Below are positions 10,333 to 19,629 of a stretch of DNA of 64,000 nucleotides, piece after piece. The DNA is from Tatumella ptyseos ATCC 33301 (GTDB lineage Bacteria; Pseudomonadota; Gammaproteobacteria; Enterobacterales; Enterobacteriaceae), in NCBI RefSeq assembly GCF_000735525.1, contig NZ_JMPR01000008.1:62001-126000 (forward strand), given 5' to 3'. The number at the start of each line of letters is the position of its first letter. The stretch's first letter is position 1. Under the pieces are notes generated by a model. That model searched no databases. It saw only the letters and a list, made by a program, of their open reading frames with translations, and was not told the DNA's origin. Both the position numbers and the translations under genes were made by a program.

Positions 10333-11114
10333 ATGTAATAAAGTTAATCGCACGGCCCGGTAATTCATTAACGTATTCTGCCAGGCCGGGCTTGACTATG
10401 CCTTTCTGATAACTCTCGTTTAAAGACCGTGAATTCTGACATCTTATTATTTCACCCTAATAAAAACACATTCCAATAAGTAAAATCATTACTCTTATAA
10501 TACGTCTTTGTTATCTAAGGCAGTTAAATTTATCGTATTACTTCCCCTTAAATGGATAAAATCCATGGCACCTTTAATGTTAAATTATAGTCAAAGCCTG
10601 ATATAACCACCCACTTTATTTATTTCAAAATCCATATTATCGACACTTATGACCAAATAATTTAAATTACGCAATATTTAACACCAATCCCAGGCTCATT
10701 TTTCGCAAAGAAATTTTTGTCCGGACCTCAGGTAACAGGCAGAGATAAATATCATCCTGTCAATTCAAAATAATTAACACCTGGGCCAGGCAAGCCTATA
10801 TTATAAAATTTAATCACCTTTAATAACCCGATTTAGCAGGAACCATAGCCCCCCGTCAGGGGTGTATATACTGGTACTCCCGGAGGTAAAGTGCCTTCCT
10901 GCCTACAGACAAAGTGACTAACATGAGGGAACCGTTAGATAGTGAAATAGTGCTCCGATGTACTGTAAGATAATCATTGAAAGAAATTTTCACTCAGTAG
11001 CGTCAATGAGTTCGCATGATTCTAAAGTTTGGTGTAATCCGGTTCTGAATGATTGGAACATCGGTGTGGTAATACAACATGATGATAGTGCTAAGCAACA
11101 AATTATGAAGAGTT
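10333..11114. other. A+T-rich intergenic region without a recognised gene
   Basis: This 782-nt stretch separates the glycosyltransferase from rsmD. A weak GCCCGG/CCGGGC pairing just after the glycosyltransferase stop (about 10353-10392) might be its terminator. The rest is A+T-rich to about 10810. A better-balanced segment with only tiny frames follows, for example 16 codons from the ATG at 10923. It looks like decayed or non-coding DNA of the same insertion. Confidence 0.5.
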
Positions 11115-11723
11115 ATGATGAATATGAATAAACATTCCCGGGGGCCGGCAGGCGCCGGACAAGTACGCATTATTGGCGGGCAATGGCGCGGCAGAAAACT
11201 GCCTGTACCGGTGAGTGCCGGGCTTCGCCCGACGACCGATCGGGTGCGGGAAACGCTGTTTAACTGGCTGGCCCCGGAGATGGCACAGGCTCGTTGTCTG
11301 GATTGTTTTGCAGGTAGTGGTGCTCTGGGTATTGAAGCCCTTTCCCGCTATGCTGGCCACGTCACATTGCTGGAACTGGATCCTGCCGTCGCCCGGCAGC
11401 TTTCCGCAAATCTGCAGACCCTTAAAACGACACAAGGTCATGTGGTTCAGGGCAATACATTACAGTGGCTGAACACCCCCGGAGAACCTTACGATATCGT
11501 CTTTGTGGACCCGCCTTTCCGTAAGGGGTTACTGAGTGAAACGCTCACGCTGCTGGAAAACAAAGGCTGGCTGTCCGGAGAGGCCCTGATTTATATCGAA
11601 TGTGAGACCGAACATGCGCCCCCTGAGGTGCCTGCCAGCTGGCGACTTTATCGTGAAAAAGTCGCCGGTCAGGTAGCTTACCGGCTGTATCACCGTAGCG
11701 TCCCAGACAGGCAAGGAGAATAA
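11115..11723 (+). CDS. rsmD: 16S rRNA (guanine-966-N2)-methyltransferase
   Basis: A 202-residue SAM-dependent methyltransferase that modifies G966 of 16S rRNA in assembled 30S subunits (E. coli 198). The N-terminal IIGGQWRGRKLPVP and RPTTDRVRETLFNWL segments, the SAM-binding CLDCFAGSGALGIEALSR and the catalytic DPPF all fit the family. An in-frame ATG four codons in (11124) is an alternative start. It overlaps nothing and is followed 2 nt later by yhhL. Confidence 0.96.
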   Translation: MMNMNKHSRGPAGAGQVRIIGGQWRGRKLPVPVSAGLRPTTDRVRETLFNWLAPEMAQARCLDCFAGSGALGIEALSRYAGHVTLLELDPAVARQLSANLQTLKTTQGHVVQGNTLQWLNTPGEPYDIVFVDPPFRKGLLSETLTLLENKGWLSGEALIYIECETEHAPPEVPASWRLYREKVAGQVAYRLYHRSVPDRQGE

Positions 11724-11725
11724 AT

Positions 11726-11995
11726 ATGTGGGTTATTGGCGGACGTATCCTGATGGTTTTCGTGTGGCTTTTTTTGCTGATGAATATTGTTCATCCGGCA
11801 CCTAAGCCGCTGAAATATTTTATTGATGTGGCATTATTTTTTATGGTGGTCATGCATGGCCTGCAACTGGTACTGCTGCGAGCCACGCAGTCTAAAGATG
11901 CCCCGGCCCTCAGCGGATATACCCAGTTAAAGATCTTCTTTTTCGGGGTCTTCGAACTGCTTTCCTGGCAGAAGAAAAACTACCCCGGCAAGTAA
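11726..11995 (+). CDS. yhhL: DUF1145 inner-membrane protein YhhL
   Basis: An 89-residue, very hydrophobic protein with two or three membrane segments, the same length as E. coli YhhL, always beside rsmD in this order. It starts 2 nt after the rsmD stop, so the two are co-transcribed. No function is known for the family. Confidence 0.9.
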   Translation: MWVIGGRILMVFVWLFLLMNIVHPAPKPLKYFIDVALFFMVVMHGLQLVLLRATQSKDAPALSGYTQLKIFFFGVFELLSWQKKNYPGK

Positions 11996-12018
11996 GTTCA
12001 CCCGGGGCCCGTCGGGGG

Positions 12019-12378
12019 TTAATGCGTCCCCGGCGTAAAGCTGATAAAGCGCGTTCCCTGCATACGTAAAGCGCCGGTTGTGCCGGGAATGCAGTCGTTA
12101 TATTGCCCTTCGCTCACCGGCACGGTAAACGTTTCGCCGACCGGTTCGCGACGGAAGGTAATCTCATAACGAAGAGTTTCTCCGGCGATCACCTCACGTT
12201 GCCGGGAATGACGGTCCGGATAGGGATATTCGCGCTTACTGACGATCACCGCCTGCTGAGTGACGATCGGGGAAGCATCATTGTTAGCGGTGTCATCCCG
12301 TTGTTTGAAGAACTGATGGCCGGCCAGTAGCACAATGGCGACAATGACAATAATAAAAATCAGCGGCGGTCTGGTCAT
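12019..12378 (-). CDS. yhhM: DUF2500 membrane-anchored protein YhhM
   Basis: A 119-residue protein with one N-terminal membrane helix (PPLIFIIVIVAIVLLAG, about 4-20) and a soluble domain resembling the DUF2500 fold. Length equals E. coli YhhM. It converges on yhhL with a 23-nt gap. Function unknown. Confidence 0.88.
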   Translation of the reverse strand: MTRPPLIFIIVIVAIVLLAGHQFFKQRDDTANNDASPIVTQQAVIVSKREYPYPDRHSRQREVIAGETLRYEITFRREPVGETFTVPVSEGQYNDCIPGTTGALRMQGTRFISFTPGTH

Positions 12379-12544
12379 CCGGTGATCCTCACAAAATCGT
12401 TTTCTGAAAAATCCGCATCATTTGCCTGCATTTTTTGCCGATCACAGTAATAATCGTTGAGCAATGTCAGTGGCGAAACGGGGCCGTAGTCATCACAGTA
12501 TTCCTCGCTCCTGGCCAGATTTAAAGAAGATTAAGGAAGAAAAT

Positions 12545-13174
12545 ATGCTTTGGTCATTTCTTGCAGTGCTGTTTTCCGGCTGGCTCTATATAGATGCATC
12601 CTACCGGGGGCCCCGCTGGCAACGCTGGTTATTTAAGCCTGTGACATTCTTACTGATGCTGGCCTGGGCCTGGCAGGCACCGACCCGTTCAGTTGTCGAT
12701 TATTTTATTCCCGCAGGGTTGATCGCAGCGATGGCCGGGAGCCTGCTGGCGATGCTTTCCCGCCGGCAACTGTTATATGCCTTCGGCGCGATGTTCCTTT
12801 CTTCTTTGCTGTATACCCTTAACCTGACCCGCGGGATTTCTTTTGGTGTCTGCTGGCCGGTACCGCTGACGTTGCTGGTTATCGGCCTCGTCGTATTAGG
12901 GATTATCCGGAGCCGGCTGGAAGAATTGCGCTGGCCGGTATGTACCATGCTGACAATGACACTGGTGATGTGCTGGGCTGCGTCATTGCAATATTTCAGC
13001 CATCAGACCGACGAAACGTTATCTCTGATGGCGGGAACGGATTTACTGTTACTGGCACATATTTGCGGGCTGGTAAGCCTTTTCCGTCGCCGTTTTGCCG
13101 GAGACAGAGCTATCTGCGAGGCATTATTTATTATCGGACATTTTATGATAGTCCGCTCACTGTGGGTCTTTTAA
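12545..13174 (+). CDS. yhhN: Lysoplasmalogenase-family inner-membrane protein YhhN
   Basis: A 209-residue polytopic membrane protein of the YhhN/TMEM86 family with about eight hydrophobic stretches. The ATG at 12545 was chosen because AAGGAAG lies about 5 nt upstream and the length then equals E. coli YhhN; a longer frame adds 27 hydrophilic residues. Animal members hydrolyse the vinyl ether of lysoplasmalogen, but the bacterial substrate is uncertain. In E. coli zntA follows; here tusA follows directly. Confidence 0.9.
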   Translation: MLWSFLAVLFSGWLYIDASYRGPRWQRWLFKPVTFLLMLAWAWQAPTRSVVDYFIPAGLIAAMAGSLLAMLSRRQLLYAFGAMFLSSLLYTLNLTRGISFGVCWPVPLTLLVIGLVVLGIIRSRLEELRWPVCTMLTMTLVMCWAASLQYFSHQTDETLSLMAGTDLLLLAHICGLVSLFRRRFAGDRAICEALFIIGHFMIVRSLWVF

Positions 13175-13197
13175 CTCCCGGCCAGCAAAGAGAGCCC

Positions 13198-13455
13198 TCA
13201 GGCAGAGGATGACACGCCCTTGCGGAGCAGATAGCGAAACGGTGACTGTGCGGTATCCTGCGCCAGTAAAGTATGTTCCATAAACCGGCAGAATCCCGGA
13301 ATGTCGCGTGTGGTCGCCGGATCGTCAGCAACGATGAGCAGGGTTTCACCTTCCTGCATATGACGGATAGTTTTGCGTACCATCATCACCGGCTCGGGGC
13401 AGCGTAAACCCAGCGTATCCAGGGTATGGTTGGCCTGACTGAAAAGCTCACTCAT
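13198..13455 (-). CDS. tusA: Sulfur carrier protein TusA
   Basis: An 85-residue SirA/TusA-family protein. The [14 protein letters not shown] motif near residues 15-28 contains the single active Cys that accepts persulfide sulfur from IscS and passes it to TusBCD for 2-thiolation of tRNA wobble uridine. E. coli TusA is 81 residues. It converges on yhhN with a 23-nt gap, and no terminator hairpin was evident between them. Confidence 0.95.
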   Translation of the reverse strand: MSELFSQANHTLDTLGLRCPEPVMMVRKTIRHMQEGETLLIVADDPATTRDIPGFCRFMEHTLLAQDTAQSPFRYLLRKGVSSSA

Positions 13456-13535
13456 GGGGTTCTCTGTTTAATGTCATGAAGGGTTATTCTACCTCCGGTC
13501 ACGGGGACAGACAATTCCCGCAGCCCCGACCCCTT

Positions 13536-13584
13536 GCATTACCCGGTTAAGCAGGTAATATGCGCCGCCTTGTGGCTCCGCCAC
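13536..13584 (+). promoter_or_regulatory. Structured leader upstream of yhhQ
   Basis: GCATTACC (13536-13543) pairs with GGTAATATGC (13554-13563) as an 8-bp stem with a 2-nt bulge, followed by a GTGG-CTCCG-CCAC hairpin (13572-13584). They lie 80-130 nt before yhhQ. The pattern does not match the preQ1-I riboswitch layout that I know. It could be a 5'UTR control element or chance. Confidence 0.3.
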
Positions 13585-13663
13585 TATTCCATGAGCGTCC
13601 GTTCATCGGTACACTCATCTTTGTATTAATGGGTTCCCTCACCCCCACCTAAAAAGGCCTGAA

Positions 13664-14335
13664 ATGATTACGTTTAACTCCCGCCAGCGTCTGCGTGCGC
13701 GTATTGTATTATCGGTTTTTCATTTACTTATTATCACTTCCAGTAATTATCTGGTGCAGCTGCCTATTAATATCTTCGGACTGCATACCACCTGGGGAGC
13801 TTTCAGCTTTCCGTTTATCTTTCTTGCCACCGATCTGACGGTAAGGATCTTCGGCGCACCACTGGCCAGACGCATTATTTTTCTGGCAATGCTGCCCTCC
13901 TTGCTGATTTCCTACCTGATCTCGTGCCTGTTTTATCAGGGAAGCTGGCAAGGGTGGGATTCACTACAACATCTGAATGTCGTCGTTGCACGGATAGCCC
14001 TGGCCAGTTTTATGGCCTATGTCCTGGGTCAGTTGCTGGATATTCATGTGTTCGACCGTCTGCGCCGTCTGTCTCGCTGGTGGCTCGCCCCGGCGGCAGC
14101 CATGTTTTTCGGCAATATCAGCGATACCTTTGCGTTTTTCTCCATCGCGTTTTATCACAGCAGCGATCTGTTCATGGCACAACACTGGGTCGAAATAGCA
14201 CTGGCGGACTATAGCTACAAGATATTGATTTGCCTTGTTTTTTTCCTTCCTGCTTATGGTATCTTACTGAATGCCTTGCTAAAAAAGCTTTCCGGAAAAA
14301 TACAAGACCAGACGGCAGGATTCAGCCAATGCTGA
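13664..14335 (+). CDS. yhhQ: Queuosine precursor (preQ0/preQ1) transporter YhhQ
   Basis: A 223-residue inner-membrane protein with about six helices, a member of the ECF-S/QueT-like YhhQ (DUF165) family that imports 7-cyano- and 7-aminomethyl-7-deazaguanine. The conserved segments FPFIFLATDLTVRIFG (about 47-62) and FGNISDTFAFF (about 148-158) are present. E. coli YhhQ is 221 residues. queH, another queuosine gene, lies about 4 kb away. Confidence 0.93.
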   Translation: MITFNSRQRLRARIVLSVFHLLIITSSNYLVQLPINIFGLHTTWGAFSFPFIFLATDLTVRIFGAPLARRIIFLAMLPSLLISYLISCLFYQGSWQGWDSLQHLNVVVARIALASFMAYVLGQLLDIHVFDRLRRLSRWWLAPAAAMFFGNISDTFAFFSIAFYHSSDLFMAQHWVEIALADYSYKILICLVFFLPAYGILLNALLKKLSGKIQDQTAGFSQC

Positions 14336-14441
14336 ATGCCTCTGCCCGTCAGAGCAGCTAAGATTTGGTGACAAACAACAGATTGATTTTCTTTTCTGTT
14401 TTCGTTGTGATCACTTATGTGAACTATTAAAAGGAATTCAG

Positions 14442-14999
14442 ATGCGTAAATTTATCAGATATCTCAGTGTCGGATTGCTGGTCATCGGCCTGGCCGCCTG
14501 TGACCAGAAGAAAGACAATACCTCTGACACTCATAGTGCAGCGGCTTCTCAGCAGGCAGCGCAAACCATTACTCTGCCCGGAGGTAAACTTAGCTTTACC
14601 CTGCCGTCAGGTATGTCTGATCAAACAGGCAAACTGGGGACAACAACCAACAATATGCACGTATATGCCAACAGTAATGGTCAGCAGGCGGTCATCGTTA
14701 TTGTCGGCTCCGCGACCAATGACGGACTGGACGTGCTGACACAGCGCCTTGAAGATCAGCAACGTAACCGCGACCCACAGTTACAGGTTGTTTCTGATAA
14801 AGCGATTACTCTGAGCGGTCAGCCGGCACAACAGCTCGACACCGTGATTTCTGCGAAAAATCAAACTAACTGGTCAACCGTCGTTATGACCAAAGTGGAT
14901 GGTAAGCTGGTGACCCTGCAGATTTCATTACCGGCCGATAATCAGGCACAGTCACAAACTATTGCTGAGGATATTGTTAAGACCATCACCCTTAACTAA
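14442..14999 (+). CDS. dcrB: Envelope lipoprotein DcrB
   Basis: A 185-residue lipoprotein, the same length as E. coli DcrB. The signal peptide ends in the lipobox LAAC (Cys20) followed by Asp, which favours inner-membrane retention. The rest is a PsbP/Mog1-like domain. In E. coli, DcrB is needed for phage C1 and C6 adsorption and for lipoprotein maturation. AAAAGGAATTC just before the ATG is a good ribosome-binding site. Confidence 0.93.
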   Translation: MRKFIRYLSVGLLVIGLAACDQKKDNTSDTHSAAASQQAAQTITLPGGKLSFTLPSGMSDQTGKLGTTTNNMHVYANSNGQQAVIVIVGSATNDGLDVLTQRLEDQQRNRDPQLQVVSDKAITLSGQPAQQLDTVISAKNQTNWSTVVMTKVDGKLVTLQISLPADNQAQSQTIAEDIVKTITLN

Positions 15000-15009
15000 C
15001 CCTTACCGT

Positions 15010-15045
15010 GTTTATCACGCTTTCTTATGATGAAGCGTGATAAAC
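15010..15045. terminator. Perfect 13-bp inverted repeat after dcrB
   Basis: GTTTATCACGCTT (15010-15022) and AAGCGTGATAAAC (15033-15045) are exact complements around a 10-nt loop, 11 nt past the dcrB stop. There is no T-tract on either side, so it may be a 3'-end stabilising hairpin or a Rho-linked end rather than a classic terminator. Confidence 0.6.
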
Positions 15046-15388
15046 ATGCTCTGCCTCTCCTCTCCGGGCGGTATCCCCCCGTTTCAGCCTGCCCCCTGCC
15101 AATAAATAAAACCCAAATAATCAATTAAATATATAAAAACAGCGTGTTTACGAAATGCCGGAACACCCTCTGCCACAATGACCTGCTTTCAGGCCCCCTA
15201 TGACTTTAGCCATAAATTAAAGTTATACTTACGCCTTCATGACAATAAAAGAGCTGTCAATTTATTGTCCAGTCAGGATGTGCTGAAACGCCGATTAGCA
15301 TCTATGCTTATTGTCTGGTGTAACATTTTATTACATTTAGACCCGGACGTTCCTCCTGACAATTTATGAACAAAATACAGGTATGCAT
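15046..15388 (+). other. Upstream control region of proP
   Basis: 343 nt without a gene. The A+T-rich parts (15105-15150, 15205-15265, 15318-15380) suit the proP promoters, which in E. coli are controlled by CRP (P1) and by RpoS plus Fis (P2). I could not place either promoter with confidence. A 63-codon frame across it has no protein-like features. Confidence 0.4.
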
Positions 15389-16894
15389 ATGAAATTACGT
15401 AGGAAGCGTATAAAACCTATTGAGATTGATGACGTCACCATTATTGATGACACCCGGCTACGTAAAGCAATTACGGCTGCATCGCTGGGGAATGCTATGG
15501 AGTGGTTCGATTTCGGGGTTTACGGATTCGTCGCCTATGCCTTAGGGAAAGTCTTTTTCCCTTCCGCATCACCCGGCATTCAGATGATTGCGGCCCTCGC
15601 CACGTTCTCCGTACCATTCCTTATCCGCCCGTTAGGGGGATTATTTTTCGGCATGCTTGGTGATAAGTTTGGCAGGCAAAAAATTCTGTCAGTGACCATT
15701 GTTATCATGTCTGTCAGTACCTTCTGTATCGGTCTGATCCCCTCTTATGCCTCGATAGGGATCTGGGCACCCATCCTGCTGCTGCTGGCAAAAATGGCGC
15801 AGGGCTTCTCTGTCGGGGGTGAATACACAGGTGCCTCTATCTTTGTTGCAGAATACTCCCCGGATCGTAAGCGTGGCTTTATGGGGAGCTGGCTGGATTT
15901 CGGTTCTATCATCGGGTTTATCCTCGGGGCCGGTGTCGTGGTATTAATTTCTGCCATTATCGGTGACGAGCGATTCACAGAATGGGGCTGGCGTTTGCCT
16001 TTCTTTCTGGCGCTACCGCTGGGGGTTATCGGGTTATATCTGCGCCATGCCCTGGAAGAGACGCCGGCATTCCGCCAGCATGTGGAAAAACTGGAGGAAG
16101 GAGACCGTGAAGGCCTGCGTGATGGACCTAAGGTTTCCTTTAAGTCTATTGCGGTCCGGCACTGGAAAAGTCTGCTGGCCTGCGTAGGGCTGGTAATATC
16201 AACAAATGTGACCTATTACATGCTGCTGACCTACATGCCGAGCTACCTGTCACATAATCTGCACTATTCCGAAGACCACGGTGTGCTGATTATTATTGCG
16301 ATTATGATCGGTATGCTGTTTGTCCAGCCCGTGATGGGTATGCTCAGTGACCGTTTCGGACGTCGTCCGTTCGTGATTATTGGCAGTATTGCGCTGTTCA
16401 TCTGCGCCATCCCAGCATTTATGCTGATCACCAGTAATGTTCTGGGCCTGATTTTTGCGGGTTTACTGATACTGGCGGTGATCCTCAACGCCTTTACCGG
16501 GGTAATGGCCTCCACCCTGCCGGCGATGTTCCCGACCCAAATCCGTTACAGTGCTCTGGCAAGCGCTTTTAATATTTCTATATTAATTGCCGGTCTGACG
16601 CCCACCCTCGCCGCCTGGCTGGTCGAGGCGAGTAATAACCTGATGATGCCTGCTTACTATCTGATGGTGATTGCCGTGATCGGATTATTCACCGGGGTCT
16701 TTATGAAAGAAACGGCTAACAAGCCCTTAAGCGGTGCCACCCCGGCAGCTTCGGACCTGGAAGAAGCCCGGGAAATTCTTCAGGAACACCACGATAATAT
16801 CGAGCATAAAATCGAAGATATCGACGAAGAAATCGCACGTCTGGAGGCCAAACGTAAAAATCTGGTTCAGCAGCATCCGGATATTAACGAATAA
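15389..16894 (+). CDS. proP: Proline/glycine betaine:H+ symporter ProP
   Basis: A 501-residue major facilitator (E. coli 500) that takes up proline, glycine betaine and ectoine and is activated by high osmolality. Twelve helices carry the GDKFGRQ and SDRFGRR loop motifs. The C terminus keeps the heptad-repeat coiled coil (from about residue 455, REILQEHHDNIEHKIED), the osmosensing element that separates ProP from related symporters. The second ATG was chosen because AGGT lies 6 nt before it; a first ATG two codons upstream is too close to that site. Confidence 0.97.
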   Translation: MKLRRKRIKPIEIDDVTIIDDTRLRKAITAASLGNAMEWFDFGVYGFVAYALGKVFFPSASPGIQMIAALATFSVPFLIRPLGGLFFGMLGDKFGRQKILSVTIVIMSVSTFCIGLIPSYASIGIWAPILLLLAKMAQGFSVGGEYTGASIFVAEYSPDRKRGFMGSWLDFGSIIGFILGAGVVVLISAIIGDERFTEWGWRLPFFLALPLGVIGLYLRHALEETPAFRQHVEKLEEGDREGLRDGPKVSFKSIAVRHWKSLLACVGLVISTNVTYYMLLTYMPSYLSHNLHYSEDHGVLIIIAIMIGMLFVQPVMGMLSDRFGRRPFVIIGSIALFICAIPAFMLITSNVLGLIFAGLLILAVILNAFTGVMASTLPAMFPTQIRYSALASAFNISILIAGLTPTLAAWLVEASNNLMMPAYYLMVIAVIGLFTGVFMKETANKPLSGATPAASDLEEAREILQEHHDNIEHKIEDIDEEIARLEAKRKNLVQQHPDINE

Positions 16895-16903
16895 TGTATG
16901 TTT

Positions 16904-16935
16904 CCTCCCCCCGGCAGTGTGCTGAGGGGAGGTTT
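16904..16935 (+). terminator. Probable proP terminator
   Basis: CCTCCCC (16904-16910) pairs with GGGGAGG (16926-16932) and is followed by three Ts, 10 nt after the proP stop. The stem is strong but the T-tract is short. Confidence 0.55.
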
Positions 16936-17021
16936 GCCAGGCAATTGGCACACAGAGCATCGTCCCGCCGTGATAAAAGGAGTACACTGAATCAACATTT
17001 CTAATCAGTGCAGAGTGAAAA

Positions 17022-18005
17022 ATGTCCGACTTTTCTATTGTACAGCGTCCAAGAAGACTGCGTAAAAACGCCTCCGTCCGTGAACTATTCAAAGAAACTT
17101 CCCTGAGCCTGAATGATCTTGTCCTGCCTATCTTCGTTGAAGAAGGGCTGGATGACTATCAGGCAATCAACGCAATGCCTGGTGTGGTACGTATCCCTGA
17201 AAAACGACTGGCTTACGAAATTGAACGTATCGCTAACGCGGGTATCCGTTCAGTGATGACTTTCGGTATCTCACACCATCTGGATGATACCGGAAGCGAT
17301 AGCTGGGCCGAAAACGGGCTGGTCTCACGGATGTCCCGTATCTGTAAAGAGACGGTGCCGGAAATGGTCGTGATGTCAGATACCTGTTTCTGTGAGTACA
17401 CTTCGCATGGTCACTGCGGTGTGATCTGTGACGGAGCGGTTCACAATGATCAGACGCTTTATAATCTTGGCAAGCAAGCCGTGGCCGCCGCACGTGCCGG
17501 GGCTGATTTTATTGCCCCCTCCGCGGCAATGGACGGGCAGGTTAAAGCCATTCGGCAGGCACTGGATGCGGCCGGGTTTACGGACACCGCCATTATGTCT
17601 TACTCGACAAAATTTGCGTCCTCCTTCTATGGCCCGTTCCGTGAAGCCGCCGGTACCGCGCTGAAAGGGGACCGTAAAACCTATCAGATGAACCCGATGA
17701 ACCGTCGCGAAGCTATCCGTGAGTCCTTACTGGATGAGGCTGAAGGTGCTGACGCATTAATGGTAAAACCGGCAGGCCCTTATCTGGACATCATCCGGGA
17801 TATCCGTGAACGCACAGACCTGCCTCTGGCGGCTTACCAGGTCAGTGGTGAATATGCGATGATCAAATTCGCGGCTCAGGCGGGCGCCATTGATGAACAG
17901 AATGTGGTACTGGAGAGTCTCGGGGCCATCAAACGTGCCGGTGCAGATATTATCCTGAGCTATTTTGCGCTGGATTTGGCCGAGAAAAAAATTCTGACCC
18001 GCTAA
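17022..18005 (+). CDS. hemB: Delta-aminolevulinic acid dehydratase (porphobilinogen synthase)
   Basis: A 327-residue cytoplasmic enzyme (E. coli 324) that condenses two 5-aminolevulinates to porphobilinogen in haem synthesis. Zinc-site cysteines Cys122, Cys124 and Cys132 ([13 protein letters not shown]) mark the zinc-dependent type. Schiff-base lysines are Lys197 (YSTKFAS) and Lys249 ([10 protein letters not shown]). It is a single gene with its own strong terminator. In E. coli it is not beside proP. Confidence 0.98.
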   Translation: MSDFSIVQRPRRLRKNASVRELFKETSLSLNDLVLPIFVEEGLDDYQAINAMPGVVRIPEKRLAYEIERIANAGIRSVMTFGISHHLDDTGSDSWAENGLVSRMSRICKETVPEMVVMSDTCFCEYTSHGHCGVICDGAVHNDQTLYNLGKQAVAAARAGADFIAPSAAMDGQVKAIRQALDAAGFTDTAIMSYSTKFASSFYGPFREAAGTALKGDRKTYQMNPMNRREAIRESLLDEAEGADALMVKPAGPYLDIIRDIRERTDLPLAAYQVSGEYAMIKFAAQAGAIDEQNVVLESLGAIKRAGADIILSYFALDLAEKKILTR

Positions 18006-18043
18006 CGTCACATATCCGGGGAGGCTGGCTACGCTCCATAGGT

Positions 18044-18071
18044 AAAAAGGCGTCCAAAGGACGCCTTTTTT
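18044..18071. terminator. Bidirectional terminator between hemB and queH
   Basis: GGCGTCC (18049-18055), a loop of three As, and GGACGCC (18059-18065) are flanked by five As and six Ts. It therefore acts for hemB on the plus strand and can also end queH from the minus strand. Confidence 0.93.
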
Positions 18072-18088
18072 GCAGGGATAACCCGTGA

Positions 18089-18751
18089 TTATTTATTATT
18101 TTCGGGTTCGTAATACTGCACACCAATCGTAATACGTTCACGGCCTGTCGCGACGCGGTGACGGTTGGTATCACGTAACGAATAGATACAGCCGCAGTAT
18201 TCCTGCTGGTAAAAGCGCTCACGCTTGCTTATCTCAATCATTCGCGCGGAACCGCCGCCTTTACGCCAGTTGAATTCCCAGTACATCATTTCCGGGTAAT
18301 TCGCGGCAGCACGAACGCCACAATCATTAATCTGTTTCATGTCTTTCCAGCGGGAAATCCCCAGTGACGAGGTGATCACCGGAAAGCCATTTTCATGGGC
18401 ATAAAGCGCCGTACGTTCAAAGCGCATATCAAAGCACATGGTGCAACGTTCTCCGCGTTCCGGAGACCATTCCATGCCTTTTGCACGCTCAAACCAGTTG
18501 TCGCGATCATAGTCAGCATCGACAAACGGTACGCCGAACTTCTCTGCAAAACGAATATTCTCTTCTTTACGCAGTTCATACTCTTTCAGCGGATGAATAT
18601 TCGGATTATAGAAAAAGATAGTGTACTCAATTCCCGAAGCCAGCATGGCTTCCATCACTTCTCCTGAACATGGCGCGCAGCAGGAGTGCAGTAAAACTTT
18701 ATTATGACCACCCGGCAGCGGTAGTGGTTTTCTTTCGAAAGCGTCAGACAT
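18089..18751 (-). CDS. queH: Epoxyqueuosine reductase QueH
   Basis: A 220-residue member of the DUF208/QueH family, the non-orthologous alternative to QueG for the last step of tRNA queuosine synthesis. Iron-sulfur and metal cysteines are in place: SCCAPCSG (Cys24, Cys25, Cys28), Cys103 and Cys106 (ERCTMC) and Cys186 and Cys188 (EYCGC). The ATG at 18751 was preferred to an upstream TTG. It converges on hemB and shares its terminator. Confidence 0.9.
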   Translation of the reverse strand: MSDAFERKPLPLPGGHNKVLLHSCCAPCSGEVMEAMLASGIEYTIFFYNPNIHPLKEYELRKEENIRFAEKFGVPFVDADYDRDNWFERAKGMEWSPERGERCTMCFDMRFERTALYAHENGFPVITSSLGISRWKDMKQINDCGVRAAANYPEMMYWEFNWRKGGGSARMIEISKRERFYQQEYCGCIYSLRDTNRHRVATGRERITIGVQYYEPENNK

Positions 18752-18950
18752 ACTCAGATTTCCAAAACGTAGCAACAGCGAAAATGCATCATCCGGGACG
18801 TGCCCGGATGCAAAGTGTACAGCATATTGTTATCGGATTCTGTTCAATACGCCAGTCCGCTGTTTCTGAATCTCAATTTTTACACAAACGAATGAAAAAA
18901 CTGGCCATCACTTCAGGCGACACCCGGGCGGGAAACGGAAATAACAGAAT

Positions 18951-18978
18951 GCCGGACGGTATTTTATCATCGTCCGGC
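18951..18978 (-). terminator. Hairpin after ssuE
   Basis: GCCGGACG (18951-18958) and CGTCCGGC (18971-18978) form an 8-bp stem directly after the ssuE stop. It lacks a continuous T-tract. The 230-nt gap between ssuE and queH otherwise shows nothing. Confidence 0.5.
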
Positions 18979-18985
18979 AGAATGA

Positions 18986-19543
18986 TCAGCCGGTCAGTGC
19001 GGCCGGTAACGGAACCTTCAGCCGACGGATAGCCTGCAGGAAAGTATCAAGTTCCTTATTCAGTCGTCCGGTGATCATGTCATCTATCCGGGCCTGAGCC
19101 CCGACCTGGGTAATCTGGCTGTCATCGGCGAAGACACCCTGTAAGACATCCCGTGCTTTCAGTGTACTCAGTACCGGTTTCAGGGCGTAATCAATTGCCA
19201 GCATATGCGCCTGGCTGCCTGCGGTAGCCAGAGGGAGGACCACTTTATTTTCCAGGGCTCGTTCCGGTAACAAATCCAGTACGGTCTTCAGAACACCGGA
19301 ATAGGACGCCTTATACACTGGCGTTGCGATAACAATACCACTGGCACTGGCCAGATCTTCTTTAAACAAAGAGATCGCCGGCGCATCAAACCGGGCCTGA
19401 ATCAGATCATCCGGTTCGAAATGCTGAATATTCCACGGGATGACCTCAATACCGTGTGATTCCAGAATATGCTGGCTGTATGTCAGTAAGGACGTGGAAC
19501 GTGACGGGAACCGGGGGCTCCCGGCCAGAGTGATCACCCGCAT
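18986..19543 (-). CDS. ssuE: NADPH-dependent FMN reductase SsuE
   Basis: A 185-residue flavodoxin-like reductase (E. coli 191). The AGSPRFPSRSTSLL phosphate-binding segment at residues 7-20 and TPVYKASYSGVLKTLLDLLPE-like core are diagnostic of SsuE; here the core reads TPVYKASYSGVLKTVLD. It supplies reduced FMN to alkanesulfonate monooxygenase SsuD. No ssuD or ssuABC transporter is nearby, so it is an orphan here and may serve another flavin-dependent monooxygenase. Confidence 0.85.
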   Translation of the reverse strand: MRVITLAGSPRFPSRSTSLLTYSQHILESHGIEVIPWNIQHFEPDDLIQARFDAPAISLFKEDLASASGIVIATPVYKASYSGVLKTVLDLLPERALENKVVLPLATAGSQAHMLAIDYALKPVLSTLKARDVLQGVFADDSQITQVGAQARIDDMITGRLNKELDTFLQAIRRLKVPLPAALTG

Positions 19544-19629
19544 CTTTTTCCCCTTTTCAATATGCTATTACCCGCAGGAAAACTTAAGCGAATAATGGCA
19601 GAGAGAAACGGGCAGGAAAAATAATATAT

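Noticed and set aside
10923-10973. A 16-codon frame (MREPLDSEIVL...) as a small gene
   Set aside because: It is very short, has no partner or clear ribosome-binding site, and lies in apparently non-coding DNA. It may be chance.
13536-13584. preQ1 riboswitch before yhhQ
   Set aside because: The hairpins are real, but the short stem plus A-rich pseudoknot tail of preQ1-I is not present, so I list only a structured leader.
15178-15369. 63-residue frame upstream of proP
   Set aside because: No ribosome-binding site or family resemblance, and it covers the expected proP promoter region.
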